Positions 55,884 to 63,675 of a stretch of DNA of 64,000 nucleotides are shown one piece after another. Position 1 is the first letter of the stretch; every line of letters begins with the position of its first letter. The position numbers were made by a program, and so were the translations under genes. Source of the stretch: Flavobacterium cellulosilyticum (GTDB taxonomy: Bacteria; Bacteroidota; Bacteroidia; Flavobacteriales; Flavobacteriaceae); NCBI RefSeq assembly GCF_004349355.1, contig NZ_SMFK01000009.1:62001-126000 (forward strand). Reading direction: 5' to 3'. Below the pieces are notes generated by a model. That model ran no database searches. It was not told the DNA's origin and saw only the letters and a program-made list of their open reading frames with translations.

Positions 55884-56982
55884 ATCTAATTTTATATTTC
55901 TTGATACTTACCGCAATAAAAAACACTGTCATTCCAACAAGAATTAAAGTTTCTTTCCAAATAACATCTAGTGTTGCCCCTTTTAATAAAACAGCTTTTA
56001 TAATGATTATAAACCATTTAGCGGGTATTATATTACTAATTACTTGCAATAGCAATGGCATACTTGAAATGGGGAATATAAAACCTGAAAGTATGATAAC
56101 AGGTAGCATTAACCCCATTAGCGAAAGCATCATTGCGGTTTGTTGGGTTTGTGAAACGGTCGAAATTAATATTCCTAACGAAAGTGCAGTTGTGATGAAT
56201 AAAACACTTTCGAATGCCAATAAAAATATATTTCCTTCAATCGGCATTCCGAATACAAAAAATCCTAAAAGCAGAATAATTGCTGCATTTATTATAGACA
56301 AGAAAATATACGGAAAAACTTTCCCAACAATAACCTGAAATGGCTTTAAAGGCGAAACCAGTAGCACTTCCATGGTACCCAATTCTTTTTCACGGGTAAT
56401 GGAAATAGAGGTCATCATTGCCGACACCAGCATTAATATAATAGTCATAACACCAGGAACAAAAGTAAAAACACTCTTTAATTCAGGATTATAATAGAGT
56501 CGGGTTTGCGTTTGTATTTGATGGTTTGGTTTGTTGTTTTTATTGATTTCATGCGTATAATTTTGTAAAATGGCATTTACATAATTAGATATTGTATTGG
56601 CAACATTTGGATCAGTAGCATCCGTAATCACTTGTACTTTGGCTTGTTTAAGTGTTTGCAGGTTTTTAATAAAATTCTTTTCGAATACTAATACAGCTTT
56701 AACTTTTCCTTTTTTGAAAACACTTTCAATTTGTTTTTCGTTGGTAATTTCCTGATTTATTTTAAAATATGCTGAGGCACTGATTTTATTAATTATTTTA
56801 TGGGTTTCAGCGTCTTTTGATTTATCTAAAATGGCAATATTGACGTTATTAATTTCGTTAGTAATAGCAAAACCAAACAACATTATTTGGGCAATTGGCA
56901 TACCGAAAAGTATGAACATAGTCCGTTTATCACGAAAAATGTGATAGAATTCTTTTGTTACAAAACCGATGAATCTTTTCAT
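55876..56982 (-). CDS. ABC-2 type exporter permease (first permease of the pair)
   Basis: 368 residues from the ATG at 56982. An upstream ATG at 57009 lies inside the intergenic repeat DNA and would add nine unlikely residues. Layout as in the partner: membrane segment 1 near 22-42 (RTMFILFGMPIAQIMLFGFAI), large periplasmic domain to about 185, then FVPGVMTIILMLVSAMMTSISITREKELGTMEVLLVSPLKPFQVIVGK and four more segments. The last codons overlap the first unit of the minisatellite. It should pair with the gene at 54450 and the two ATPases. Confidence 0.92.
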   Translation of the reverse strand: MKRFIGFVTKEFYHIFRDKRTMFILFGMPIAQIMLFGFAITNEINNVNIAILDKSKDAETHKIINKISASAYFKINQEITNEKQIESVFKKGKVKAVLVFEKNFIKNLQTLKQAKVQVITDATDPNVANTISNYVNAILQNYTHEINKNNKPNHQIQTQTRLYYNPELKSVFTFVPGVMTIILMLVSAMMTSISITREKELGTMEVLLVSPLKPFQVIVGKVFPYIFLSIINAAIILLLGFFVFGMPIEGNIFLLAFESVLFITTALSLGILISTVSQTQQTAMMLSLMGLMLPVIILSGFIFPISSMPLLLQVISNIIPAKWFIIIIKAVLLKGATLDVIWKETLILVGMTVFFIAVSIKKYKIRLE

Positions 56983-57009
56983 TTTTATACAGGCATTAGG
57001 AAAAAGCAA

Positions 57010-57072
57010 TAAGGCATTAATTAAAGGGCATTAGTCATTAATTAGAAATTTTGGCTTTTGGCAAATGCCTTA
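57010..57072. repeat. Intergenic short inverted repeat of the GGCATTA family
   Basis: TAAGGCATT (57010-57018) and AATGCCTTA (57064-57072) form perfect 9-bp arms around further GGCATTA and TTTTGGC copies. Related in sequence to the hairpin at 58851-58935. It lies between an ATPase gene and the first permease gene. Confidence 0.65.
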
Positions 57073-57082
57073 TACCGCATAA

Positions 57083-57817
57083 CTACTCCACATTTCTAGC
57101 TAATTTCAAAAACACATCGTTCATTGACGCAACATTGTATTTGGTTTTCAAGTTATTTGGCGTGTCAAGCGCTTCAATAACTCCTTCGACCATAATAGAA
57201 ACACGATCACAATATTCGGCTTCATCCATATAATGCGTGGTGACGAAAATGGTCGTTCCTTTATTGGCTTCAGCATAAATCATTTCCCAAAATTGTCTTC
57301 TGGTAATTGGATCAACTCCTCCTGTTGGTTCATCAAGAAATACGATTTTCGGTTCGTGTAATAATGCAACCGAAAACGATAATTTCTGTTTCCATCCTAA
57401 TGGTAGTGAACCTACTAATTTATCAATCACATCTTCGAGACCTAATTCAATGACTAATTTTTTTGTTTTTTCCTTTATTTGAATTCTGCTTAATCCATAA
57501 ATTCCACCAAAAAAAGTAATATTCTCTTTGATCGTTAAATCATCATACATCGAAAATTTTTGACTCATGTAACCAATGCTTCGCTTCACCATTTCAGTTT
57601 TCGTTTTCACATCAAATCCCGCAACCAACGCTTCTCCTGAAGTAGGGTTAGAAATACCAATAAGCATTTTCATAGCGGTAGTTTTTCCAGCCCCATTGGC
57701 ACCAAGAAAACCAAAAATCTCGCCTTCAAACACATCAAACGAAATGTTATTAACCGCAGTGAAGCCGCCAAATCGTTTGGTTAAATTGTGTACTTCTATT
57801 ATTTTTTCTTTTGTCAT
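57083..57817 (-). CDS. ABC exporter ATPase (second of the pair)
   Basis: 244 residues. Walker A GANGAGKTTAMK (about 36-47), Walker B KIVFLDEPTGGVDP and switch region FVTTHYMDEAE. The ABC signature is degenerate: SLPLGWKQKL where LSGGQ-like is expected. It probably pairs with the 57947 ATPase and energises the two ABC-2 permeases. It belongs to the same operon by strand and order, although the 129-bp gap upstream holds an inverted repeat. Confidence 0.93.
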   Translation of the reverse strand: MTKEKIIEVHNLTKRFGGFTAVNNISFDVFEGEIFGFLGANGAGKTTAMKMLIGISNPTSGEALVAGFDVKTKTEMVKRSIGYMSQKFSMYDDLTIKENITFFGGIYGLSRIQIKEKTKKLVIELGLEDVIDKLVGSLPLGWKQKLSFSVALLHEPKIVFLDEPTGGVDPITRRQFWEMIYAEANKGTTIFVTTHYMDEAEYCDRVSIMVEGVIEALDTPNNLKTKYNVASMNDVFLKLARNVE

Positions 57818-57864
57818 ATTTTTTTATTGCCACAAATCGAACTAATTATCACAATTTTTATTGC

Positions 57865-57938
57865 CACAGATTTCACGGATTTTCAAATAGAATAATTATT
57901 AAAATCGAATTCAATAGAAAAAATCTGTGTAATCTGTG
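57865..57938. repeat. Intergenic inverted repeat with CACAGATT arms
   Basis: 19-bp arms at 57865-57883 and 57920-57938 with two mismatches, read as CACAGATTTCACGGATTTT and its partner. This is the kind of intergenic repeat I recall from many Flavobacterium genomes. It lies between the two ATPase genes. Confidence 0.75.
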
Positions 57939-57946
57939 TTAACTCT

Positions 57947-58843
57947 TTACAAATCCATAAAAACATCTTCAATTGTTGTATTTCCTATTTTAATTTCAAT
58001 TTCAGTATTGTTTTGTTTTTCAAGGTAATGTTGTAAATCAATACTATTAAAAGTTGAACTGTTATCGATATAATGAATGAACTCTCCAAAGGCAAAAACA
58101 CTATATTGACTTGGGTATTTTTTCAAATCCAGAATCAATTGATGCCTGTTTTTAGCTTTGATATTATAAATAACTTTGTCGTATTTTTTGATGATATTTT
58201 CGGGCGAATCAATTTTTAAAATGCTGCCTTTTTGAATTAAGGCAATTCTATCACAAAGTACAGCTTCATCCATGTAAGGTGTAGAAACTAAAATCGTGAT
58301 TCCTTTTTTTTGCAATCTTTTGAGCATTTCCCAAAATTCTTTTCGAGAAACGGGATCCACACCTGTTGTAGGTTCATCTAAAAACAAAACTTTTGGAGCG
58401 TGAATTAACGCACAACATAAGGCCAATTTTTGTTTCATTCCACCCGAAAGCGCTCCTGCCCTTCTGGTTTTGAATGGTTCAATTTGAATATAAATATCTT
58501 TGATTAAATCGTAATTTTCTTCAATAGTTGTACCGAAAATCGTGGCAAAAAACTTCAAATTTTCCTCGACAGTTAAATCTTGATACAAAGAGAATTTTCC
58601 TGGCATATAACCTACTGAATTCCGAATGGCGACATAATCCTTCACAACATCAAAACCCGCAACAGTTGCCGATCCTTCGTTGGCCAATAAAAGCGTGGTT
58701 AATGTTCTAAAAATGGTGGTCTTCCCTGCTCCATCTGGTCCAATTAACCCAAATAATTCTCCTTCTTTTACCTCAAAAGAAATGGCATCAATGGCTTTGA
58801 TTTTGTTGTACGATTTTGAAATATTTTGGACTATTATACTCAT
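57947..58843 (-). CDS. ABC exporter ATPase (first of the pair)
   Basis: 298 residues. Walker A GPDGAGKTTIFRTL, canonical signature ALSGGMKQKLALCCAL, Walker B KVLFLDEPTTGVDP and VSTPYMDEAVL. The C-terminal extension (about 225-298) holds a DUF4162-like beta domain ending VEDVFMDL. It has the normal signature that its partner lacks, so one composite site is expected to be canonical and the other degenerate. Confidence 0.93.
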   Translation of the reverse strand: MSIIVQNISKSYNKIKAIDAISFEVKEGELFGLIGPDGAGKTTIFRTLTTLLLANEGSATVAGFDVVKDYVAIRNSVGYMPGKFSLYQDLTVEENLKFFATIFGTTIEENYDLIKDIYIQIEPFKTRRAGALSGGMKQKLALCCALIHAPKVLFLDEPTTGVDPVSRKEFWEMLKRLQKKGITILVSTPYMDEAVLCDRIALIQKGSILKIDSPENIIKKYDKVIYNIKAKNRHQLILDLKKYPSQYSVFAFGEFIHYIDNSSTFNSIDLQHYLEKQNNTEIEIKIGNTTIEDVFMDL

Positions 58844-58850
58844 ATCATTT

Positions 58851-58935
58851 TAGCCAAAAGCCATTAGGCAAAAGGCAATAGTTAAATTAGCATTTACATT
58901 TAAACTTATGGCTATTGGCTAATGCCTTTTGCCTA
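58851..58935. repeat. Long imperfect inverted repeat (GGCAAAAGGC family)
   Basis: The right arm 58912-58935 (CTATTGGCTAATGCCTTTTGCCTA) and the left arm 58851-58881 pair throughout except three G/C swaps and a 7-bp insertion in the left arm. The end of the arm supplies the TAG stop codon of the HlyD gene. It lies between that gene and the first ATPase gene. Confidence 0.75.
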
Positions 58936-59808
58936 TTTAATCCACATTTCGGCTGGCATTCCTATTTTTAAAACACCATCATTTTTTACTTTCACTTTTA
59001 CAGCATAAACGAGATTAACCCGTTCTTCTTTGGTTTGAATGATTTTCGGAGTAAATTCAGCTGATGATGAAATCCAGGAAATTGTTCCTTGATAGGATTT
59101 CATTTCTTTACCAAAATCAATTTTCACGCTTACAATTTGTCCAATCTTAATTTTTGGCAATTGCGTTTCATCCACATAAACACGTAAAGTCATTTCAGTA
59201 ATATCGGCAATTTTATATAATGGTTTTCCAAAAGCAGTAACCTCGTTTGGTTCGGCATATTTTGCTAAAACAGTTCCCTTTATGGGATTGATTATTTTGC
59301 ATTTTTCAATCTGGTCATTGATTTTTTCTATTTGTACATCGATTGATCTTACATCGTTTACGATAGGATCATTCTGAGTTGCAACACTTTTTATTTGCTC
59401 ATTCAATACATTTACTTTGCCTACAATTTCGTCTACTTGCCTTTTTGTAGCAGCATTTTCAGCAAACATATTTTCGATTCTCTTTTTTTCGATTAAGGTA
59501 GTTTTGAGTTGTTCTTGCAAAACACTTCTTTGAGACAATACATTTCTAGATTTAGAATAAATCGTCGCTTTTGAAGCGATTAACTGTTGTTTGCTATAAT
59601 ACAACTGAGTCGTATCTACCAATCCCACTTGTGTTTCTGGCTGTAGAATAACACCTTCTTCGAGTTTTAAATACTCAATATTTCCATTCGCTTCCGAAGA
59701 AATAGTAACTTCGGTAGCTTCAAAATTGCCGTAACCATCTGCTTTGTCGTTGTTTTTAGTACAAGAAATCAAACTTGTAAGGATTAAGAATGTGACTATT
59801 TTCATCAT
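58933..59808 (-). CDS. HlyD/membrane-fusion adaptor lipoprotein
   Basis: 291 residues. Lipobox at Cys16 (LISC), so it is anchored to a membrane. Barrel-sandwich hybrid halves are EATEVTISSEANGNIEYLKLEEGVIL and INPIKGTVLAKYAEPNEVTAFGKPLY. Between them lies a coiled coil (about 70-165, with QLIASKATIYSKSRN... IEKINDQIEKC). A beta-barrel domain follows (LRVYVDETQLPKIKIGQ). It bridges the ABC permeases and the TolC protein. Its stop codon is inside the intergenic inverted repeat. Confidence 0.92.
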   Translation of the reverse strand: MMKIVTFLILTSLISCTKNNDKADGYGNFEATEVTISSEANGNIEYLKLEEGVILQPETQVGLVDTTQLYYSKQQLIASKATIYSKSRNVLSQRSVLQEQLKTTLIEKKRIENMFAENAATKRQVDEIVGKVNVLNEQIKSVATQNDPIVNDVRSIDVQIEKINDQIEKCKIINPIKGTVLAKYAEPNEVTAFGKPLYKIADITEMTLRVYVDETQLPKIKIGQIVSVKIDFGKEMKSYQGTISWISSSAEFTPKIIQTKEERVNLVYAVKVKVKNDGVLKIGMPAEMWIK

Positions 59809-59855
59809 TATATATTTCTTTTATTTTTTAATTTGATTGAATTTGATTCAACTAT

Positions 59856-61136
59856 TTAATTTCCCAATTCGGGAATTAAAGGGATACCTTTACTAATTTG
59901 ATAATTGGCTTTGGCCAAATCCAACTGAATTTCATGCGTTTTTTGATTTATCTTGGCTTCAAATAAATTGGTGAATTCCACCAAATATTCCGATGACGTA
60001 ATGACACCATTTTTTAATTGTGCATCCATTGATTTAACCACATCTTCTCGCAAAGTAATTATTTCAGAATCTGATTTGATGATTCCTTCCGTTTTATATA
60101 TTTCGTTTTCCATTACTTGCAATTGCAGCTTGTTGTTAAGCAAAAAAGTTTCTTTTTCAGTTGAAACAATGGCTGCCGAAACCGAAAGCATTTGTTTTTC
60201 AGTTTTGGATTTATTCCAATCAAAAACATTCCAATTGGCTTTTAATCCAACGATATAAAATGTTTGAAATGAATTATCTAACATATTCAATCCAGGATTT
60301 CCGTAACCTGCCTGTCCAAATGCATTAATTTTTGGCAATTTATTTTTTGAAACTATATTTTTTGAATCCTCAATTTGTTCGTTTTGAAAATCAAAAAGTT
60401 TCAATTCAGGACGATTATTTTCTAAATTGAAATCTACTGAGATTATGGATTGAACCAAAACTACATTTTCGGCTATTGTCGAAAAAGTCAATGCAGACAA
60501 ATTTTCCAACAACCTTTTTTTATCAAATTGAATACTGACGAGTTGTTGATTAATTTTTAATTTTTCAGCTTCCAATACTTTTTCTGATGAAGGTAGAATG
60601 GCGCCAAATTTGACTCCAGTTTTCACTTCGTTAATCTTGGAAATTAATTGGTCTTGTTTCGAAAGTAAAATAGATTTTTGATTTTGGAGTAACAAAACCG
60701 AAAAATACAACTGATTAATTTGAGTTTTGATTTGATACAAATTCACTTCAACTTGTTGTTGTTGGGTTTTGGATTGTAACATTTTGAGTTTTGCATTCGC
60801 ATCGATTAATCCACCATTATACAACAATTGATTTACATCTAAAGTTGCACGATATTGGTCTTTATTAATTGGAACCACATTAGGCAACGGAATTGGCAAA
60901 CCCGTAACATCCGATTGATAGGTTGCTTGCGCATTAAGATCGATTTTAGGCAATTTCCCTAAATTGAGAACATCAATGTCCAATATCGATTTTTGTTGCA
61001 ATAAATCAATTTGTTTGGCCAAAGGGTAATTTGCATTTGCCAAAGTATAGCAATCCACCAAAGTTAGTTTTTCTTGCGCCGTTGCAAACAAAGGCAAAAG
61101 CAATCCTGCCAAAGCTATCTTTATAATCAGTTTCAT
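59856..61136 (-). CDS. TolC-family outer-membrane efflux channel
   Basis: 426 residues. Signal peptide ending FATAQ (about 20). Two TolC-type repeats of long alternating helices ([32 protein letters not shown]-like strands [50 protein letters not shown]). It provides the exit duct for the ABC exporter. Its start overlaps the end of the TetR gene by 4 bp (ATGA), so translation is coupled. Confidence 0.93.
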   Translation of the reverse strand: MKLIIKIALAGLLLPLFATAQEKLTLVDCYTLANANYPLAKQIDLLQQKSILDIDVLNLGKLPKIDLNAQATYQSDVTGLPIPLPNVVPINKDQYRATLDVNQLLYNGGLIDANAKLKMLQSKTQQQQVEVNLYQIKTQINQLYFSVLLLQNQKSILLSKQDQLISKINEVKTGVKFGAILPSSEKVLEAEKLKINQQLVSIQFDKKRLLENLSALTFSTIAENVVLVQSIISVDFNLENNRPELKLFDFQNEQIEDSKNIVSKNKLPKINAFGQAGYGNPGLNMLDNSFQTFYIVGLKANWNVFDWNKSKTEKQMLSVSAAIVSTEKETFLLNNKLQLQVMENEIYKTEGIIKSDSEIITLREDVVKSMDAQLKNGVITSSEYLVEFTNLFEAKINQKTHEIQLDLAKANYQISKGIPLIPELGN

Positions 61137-61726
61137 TTTTTTATGGAATTAATAATTTGTTCAGCGATTGATGTTTTTCGTTCTTCCATCATTTGATTGA
61201 ATTCAGAATCTGAAATATGAATTATTCCTTTAACCATTATTTGGGCTGCAAAAGGAAAAACAGTCATCGAAAATATATCGAGCAAAAGTTGTTTTGGATT
61301 AATGGGTTTTAAAATTCCAGCTTGAATTTCGGTTTTAATTTGAGTAAGAAACAATTCTGGATTGGGTCTTTTTTCATTATTAAAAAACTGCATGACAAAT
61401 TCCGGATTATTATTCATTTCTTGAATTACAAAAGCAGGTAGAAATGGATTTTGAATTACAAAAGAAATATAACTTTTGGTGAATTTTTTAATTTTATCAA
61501 AAACACATTCCTCTGAATTAAATATATCATTGATTTGGGGTGCCAATTCTCCGAATGCATTCATAAAAACAGCTTCGAATAACAATTGTTTGTTTTTAAA
61601 ACAATAATGTAGCATTGCTTTGTTGATTCCCGCTTCATCTGCAATTTCTTGCATCCTCGCACCTGCAAAGCCTTTTTTTTGGAATACAATTCGAGCAGCA
61701 TTAAATATTTTTTCTTCTGTTGTCAT
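61133..61726 (-). CDS. TetR-family regulator of the exporter operon
   Basis: 197 residues. N-terminal helix-turn-helix ([40 protein letters not shown]) followed by a ligand domain of the YbiH/CecR type. First gene of the operon; the palindrome at 61730-61760 directly before its start suggests autoregulation of the whole operon, with derepression by the exported compound. Confidence 0.93.
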   Translation of the reverse strand: MTTEEKIFNAARIVFQKKGFAGARMQEIADEAGINKAMLHYCFKNKQLLFEAVFMNAFGELAPQINDIFNSEECVFDKIKKFTKSYISFVIQNPFLPAFVIQEMNNNPEFVMQFFNNEKRPNPELFLTQIKTEIQAGILKPINPKQLLLDIFSMTVFPFAAQIMVKGIIHISDSEFNQMMEERKTSIAEQIINSIKK

Positions 61727-61729
61727 TAT

Positions 61730-61760
61730 ACTAACTATACGGTTTAACCATTTGGTTAGT
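61730..61760 (-). promoter_or_regulatory. TetR operator palindrome
   Basis: Inner arms TAACCA (61745-61750) and TGGTTA (61753-61758) flank TT. Outer arms ACTAAC (61730-61735) and GTTAGT (61755-61760) give additional symmetry. It lies 4-34 bp upstream of the TetR start codon. Confidence 0.7.
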
Positions 61761-61810
61761 AAATGTACTAAAAAAAAGTATTCAATAAGAATACTTTAAT
61801 AACTATTACT

Positions 61811-62431
61811 TTAATTTTCCTTTTTCAATAATTCTACAAACAATTCATTATTAGCTCTTTTTGGAATTGAATTTTGACATAATTCCATTTTTAAAATATG
61901 GAAATTTTCACCAAATAGCATTTCATATTCTTTTTGAGTCCCACCAAATGGAGGGCAATCTTCGAAAATTTTATTAAAAAGCAAACCTGCTAATATTCCG
62001 TTTTCTTTCAAAAGCTGATGCACTTTCAAAGCATATTGGATACGCATTATAGGTGGCAATGCACAAAAAAAAGTTTGCTCAAGAATTAAATCATATTTTC
62101 CTTCATGATCAAAAAAATCACCTTCCATTATTTTAACATTGGCGTTTTCTTTGAATTTTTCCCGCAGATGTTCCACTAATGTTGGAGCAATATCAATTAT
62201 TGTAACATTTGTAAAACCGAGTTGCATCAAATACTCTGCTTCATATGAATTTCCACAGCCTGGAATAAGTATGCTTATGTCTTTATTAATTAATGTATCT
62301 ATATATTCTTTTAGTGGAGGAGAAACTCTGCCCACATCCCAACCTGTATCATGCACTTTGTACAAATGATCCCAAAACTCTTGGTTCAACACTTTCCCAT
62401 CCGTGGTCAAAAATGATTTGGAACTACTCAA
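61811..62431 (-). CDS. TPMT-family SAM-dependent methyltransferase
   Basis: 206 residues, cytoplasmic. SAM site ILIPGCGNSYEAEYL (about 53-67) and DIAPTLVEHLREKF. The family-typical N terminus FWDHLYKVHDTGWDVGRVSPPLKEY and the post-core motif LEQTFFCALPP are also present. Related enzymes methylate thiols, selenium or tellurium. The operon context (thioredoxin, rhodanese) suggests sulfur or chalcogen chemistry, by inference. It overlaps the DUF202 gene by 8 bp. Confidence 0.9.
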   Translation of the reverse strand: MSSSKSFLTTDGKVLNQEFWDHLYKVHDTGWDVGRVSPPLKEYIDTLINKDISILIPGCGNSYEAEYLMQLGFTNVTIIDIAPTLVEHLREKFKENANVKIMEGDFFDHEGKYDLILEQTFFCALPPIMRIQYALKVHQLLKENGILAGLLFNKIFEDCPPFGGTQKEYEMLFGENFHILKMELCQNSIPKRANNELFVELLKKEN

Positions 62432-62729
62432 AATAATCTATTTTATAATCCCCTATATTTTTTTCGTTTTCTCCAATCATTTTTTTCTGTTTGAAAAAAT
62501 TAATTATTCCCATTATAAAAATCACTGCTGAAATAATAAAAAAAATAATCTCTATGTAAAAACTGTTATCAATTTTCAGTAAGCTCTCGACACTAATCTC
62601 TGCAATAAAAAAATACAAAGAAGTTCTTAGAAATGCTAAATAAGTTGTTTGATTTGCCAAATTAGTTCTTTGCAAAGCCAATCGTTCCCTTAGAATGAGA
62701 TCTTTATTAATTGTTTTTTCTGGAATCAT
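62424..62729 (-). CDS. DUF202-family small membrane protein
   Basis: 101 residues. Two hydrophobic segments after the family motif LILRERLALQRTNLANQTTYLAFLRTSLYFF. A basic tail follows the second segment. Overlaps both neighbours (4 and 8 bp), so it is translationally coupled. Function is unknown; YidH-type members are simple inner-membrane proteins. Confidence 0.88.
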   Translation of the reverse strand: MIPEKTINKDLILRERLALQRTNLANQTTYLAFLRTSLYFFIAEISVESLLKIDNSFYIEIIFFIISAVIFIMGIINFFKQKKMIGENEKNIGDYKIDYFE

Positions 62730-62932
62730 TTTGTTTTTTTACAGGTATTAAAACCAAAAGGGAAGTATAATGGGCAAAAGCTTATAAAACTAGTCACTAA
62801 AAAGATAATGGCTAAAGCTCCTAAAACTATTGCTGCAGATCCTTCAATCGCTTTTGTAAAATATAAAACACCAATTACAATTGCAAAAACTACACGACTT
62901 ATTCTATCTGCTGAACCCATGTTTTTTTTCAT
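62726..62932 (-). CDS. DUF2892-type small membrane protein
   Basis: 68 residues with the opening MGSADRISRVVFAIVIGVLYFT and two hydrophobic segments ending LTSFISFCPLYFPFGFNTCKK-like (here VTSFISFCPLYFPFGFNTC). DUF2892 domains are often fused to rhodaneses (YgaP-like). The two Cys near the C terminus recur in relatives and might carry sulfane sulfur. The next gene upstream encodes DUF6132. Confidence 0.88.
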   Translation of the reverse strand: MKKNMGSADRISRVVFAIVIGVLYFTKAIEGSAAIVLGALAIIFLVTSFISFCPLYFPFGFNTCKKTK

Positions 62933-62957
62933 GATTTTGAATTAAATTGGTTAAAAA

Positions 62958-63155
62958 TTAAGATTTTTTTGGTGCTTTTACAAACATATTAAAAAGCAAT
63001 CCACCCATCAAAGCACCGTATAAAGTACTATTTAATGGTTTTGAAGTTATCGCACAAGTTCCTGATAAACAACCCACATAATGATAATAAAGATAGCCTC
63101 CAATTGCTCCCGCAATAATTCCAATTCCCGTTACGATAATCCCTTTTTTAGTCAT
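62958..63155 (-). CDS. DUF6132-type small membrane protein
   Basis: 65 residues. Signature GAIGGYLYYHYVGCLSGTCAITSKPLNSTLYGALMGGLL, with two hydrophobic segments and a Cys-x4-Cys. I recall this short family beside rhodanese and thioredoxin genes in Flavobacteria. Start codon overlaps the thioredoxin stop by one base. Confidence 0.85.
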   Translation of the reverse strand: MTKKGIIVTGIGIIAGAIGGYLYYHYVGCLSGTCAITSKPLNSTLYGALMGGLLFNMFVKAPKKS

Positions 63156-63457
63156 TAGTTGCTTTTTTCAATAATCGTTTTTATGATTTCTTCTTTGGTT
63201 AAAACACCTGATTGTCGCCATAATTGTTTTCCATTTTGAAATAAAATCATTGTAGGTACGCCACGAACCTGATATTTTGATGCTATGCCTTGGTTTTTAT
63301 CGACATCTATTTTTATAACTGTAATTCGATCTCCTAAGTTATCTTTTACATCTTTCAAAATTGGAGCTAACATTTTGCATGGTCCGCACCAAGTAGCAAA
63401 AAAATCAATTAATACTGGTTTTTCTGATTTTATAATAGTGTTAAAGCTAGTACTCAT
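63155..63457 (-). CDS. Thioredoxin
   Basis: 100 residues, cytoplasmic. Active site WCGPC at Cys24/Cys27; cis-Pro motif VRGVPTMILFQNG. It opens only 2 bp after the upstream gene. It probably reduces the persulfide or disulfide formed on the rhodanese and small membrane proteins of the same operon. It is shorter at the N terminus than housekeeping thioredoxins. Confidence 0.94.
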   Translation of the reverse strand: MSTSFNTIIKSEKPVLIDFFATWCGPCKMLAPILKDVKDNLGDRITVIKIDVDKNQGIASKYQVRGVPTMILFQNGKQLWRQSGVLTKEEIIKTIIEKSN

Positions 63458-63459
63458 AT

Positions 63460-63657
63460 TTATATGTTTTTAATATTTGGTAATGCACAACCATTAGGAC
63501 CGCAACCTAAATTGAAAATTCCTTGATATAAAAAAAATAATCCAAAAGCTATAAAAAACCAATCATGAGTGATATAGGCCTGAGAAAACAAAAACAGTGC
63601 AAAAGCCAATCGAAGCCAACGCATAAAATGCCAGTTTGTAAAAATTAATTGTTTCAT
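63460..63657 (-). CDS. Small membrane protein with C-terminal Cys pair (DUF2892-like)
   Basis: 65 residues, with two hydrophobic segments (WLRLAFALFLFSQAYI and FIAFGLFFLYQGIFNL) followed by GCGPNGCALPN, a Cys-x4-Cys end. I recognise it as a short protein regularly placed between rhodanese and thioredoxin genes in Flavobacteria, but not its function. It may be the second half of a membrane sulfur-handling unit. Confidence 0.8.
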   Translation of the reverse strand: MKQLIFTNWHFMRWLRLAFALFLFSQAYITHDWFFIAFGLFFLYQGIFNLGCGPNGCALPNIKNI

Positions 63658-63675
63658 TTACACAAGGTGTTTCAC

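Noticed and set aside
55669..55947. A 92-residue open frame made of Leu/Pro/Lys repeats on the plus strand
   Set aside because: It is a by-product of the 12-bp tandem repeat, which is open in several frames, and it has no ribosome binding site or homologous content.
56983..57009. Upstream ATG for the first permease
   Set aside because: Those nine codons lie in intergenic repeat DNA; the ATG at 56982 gives the usual KRFIGFVTKEF start.
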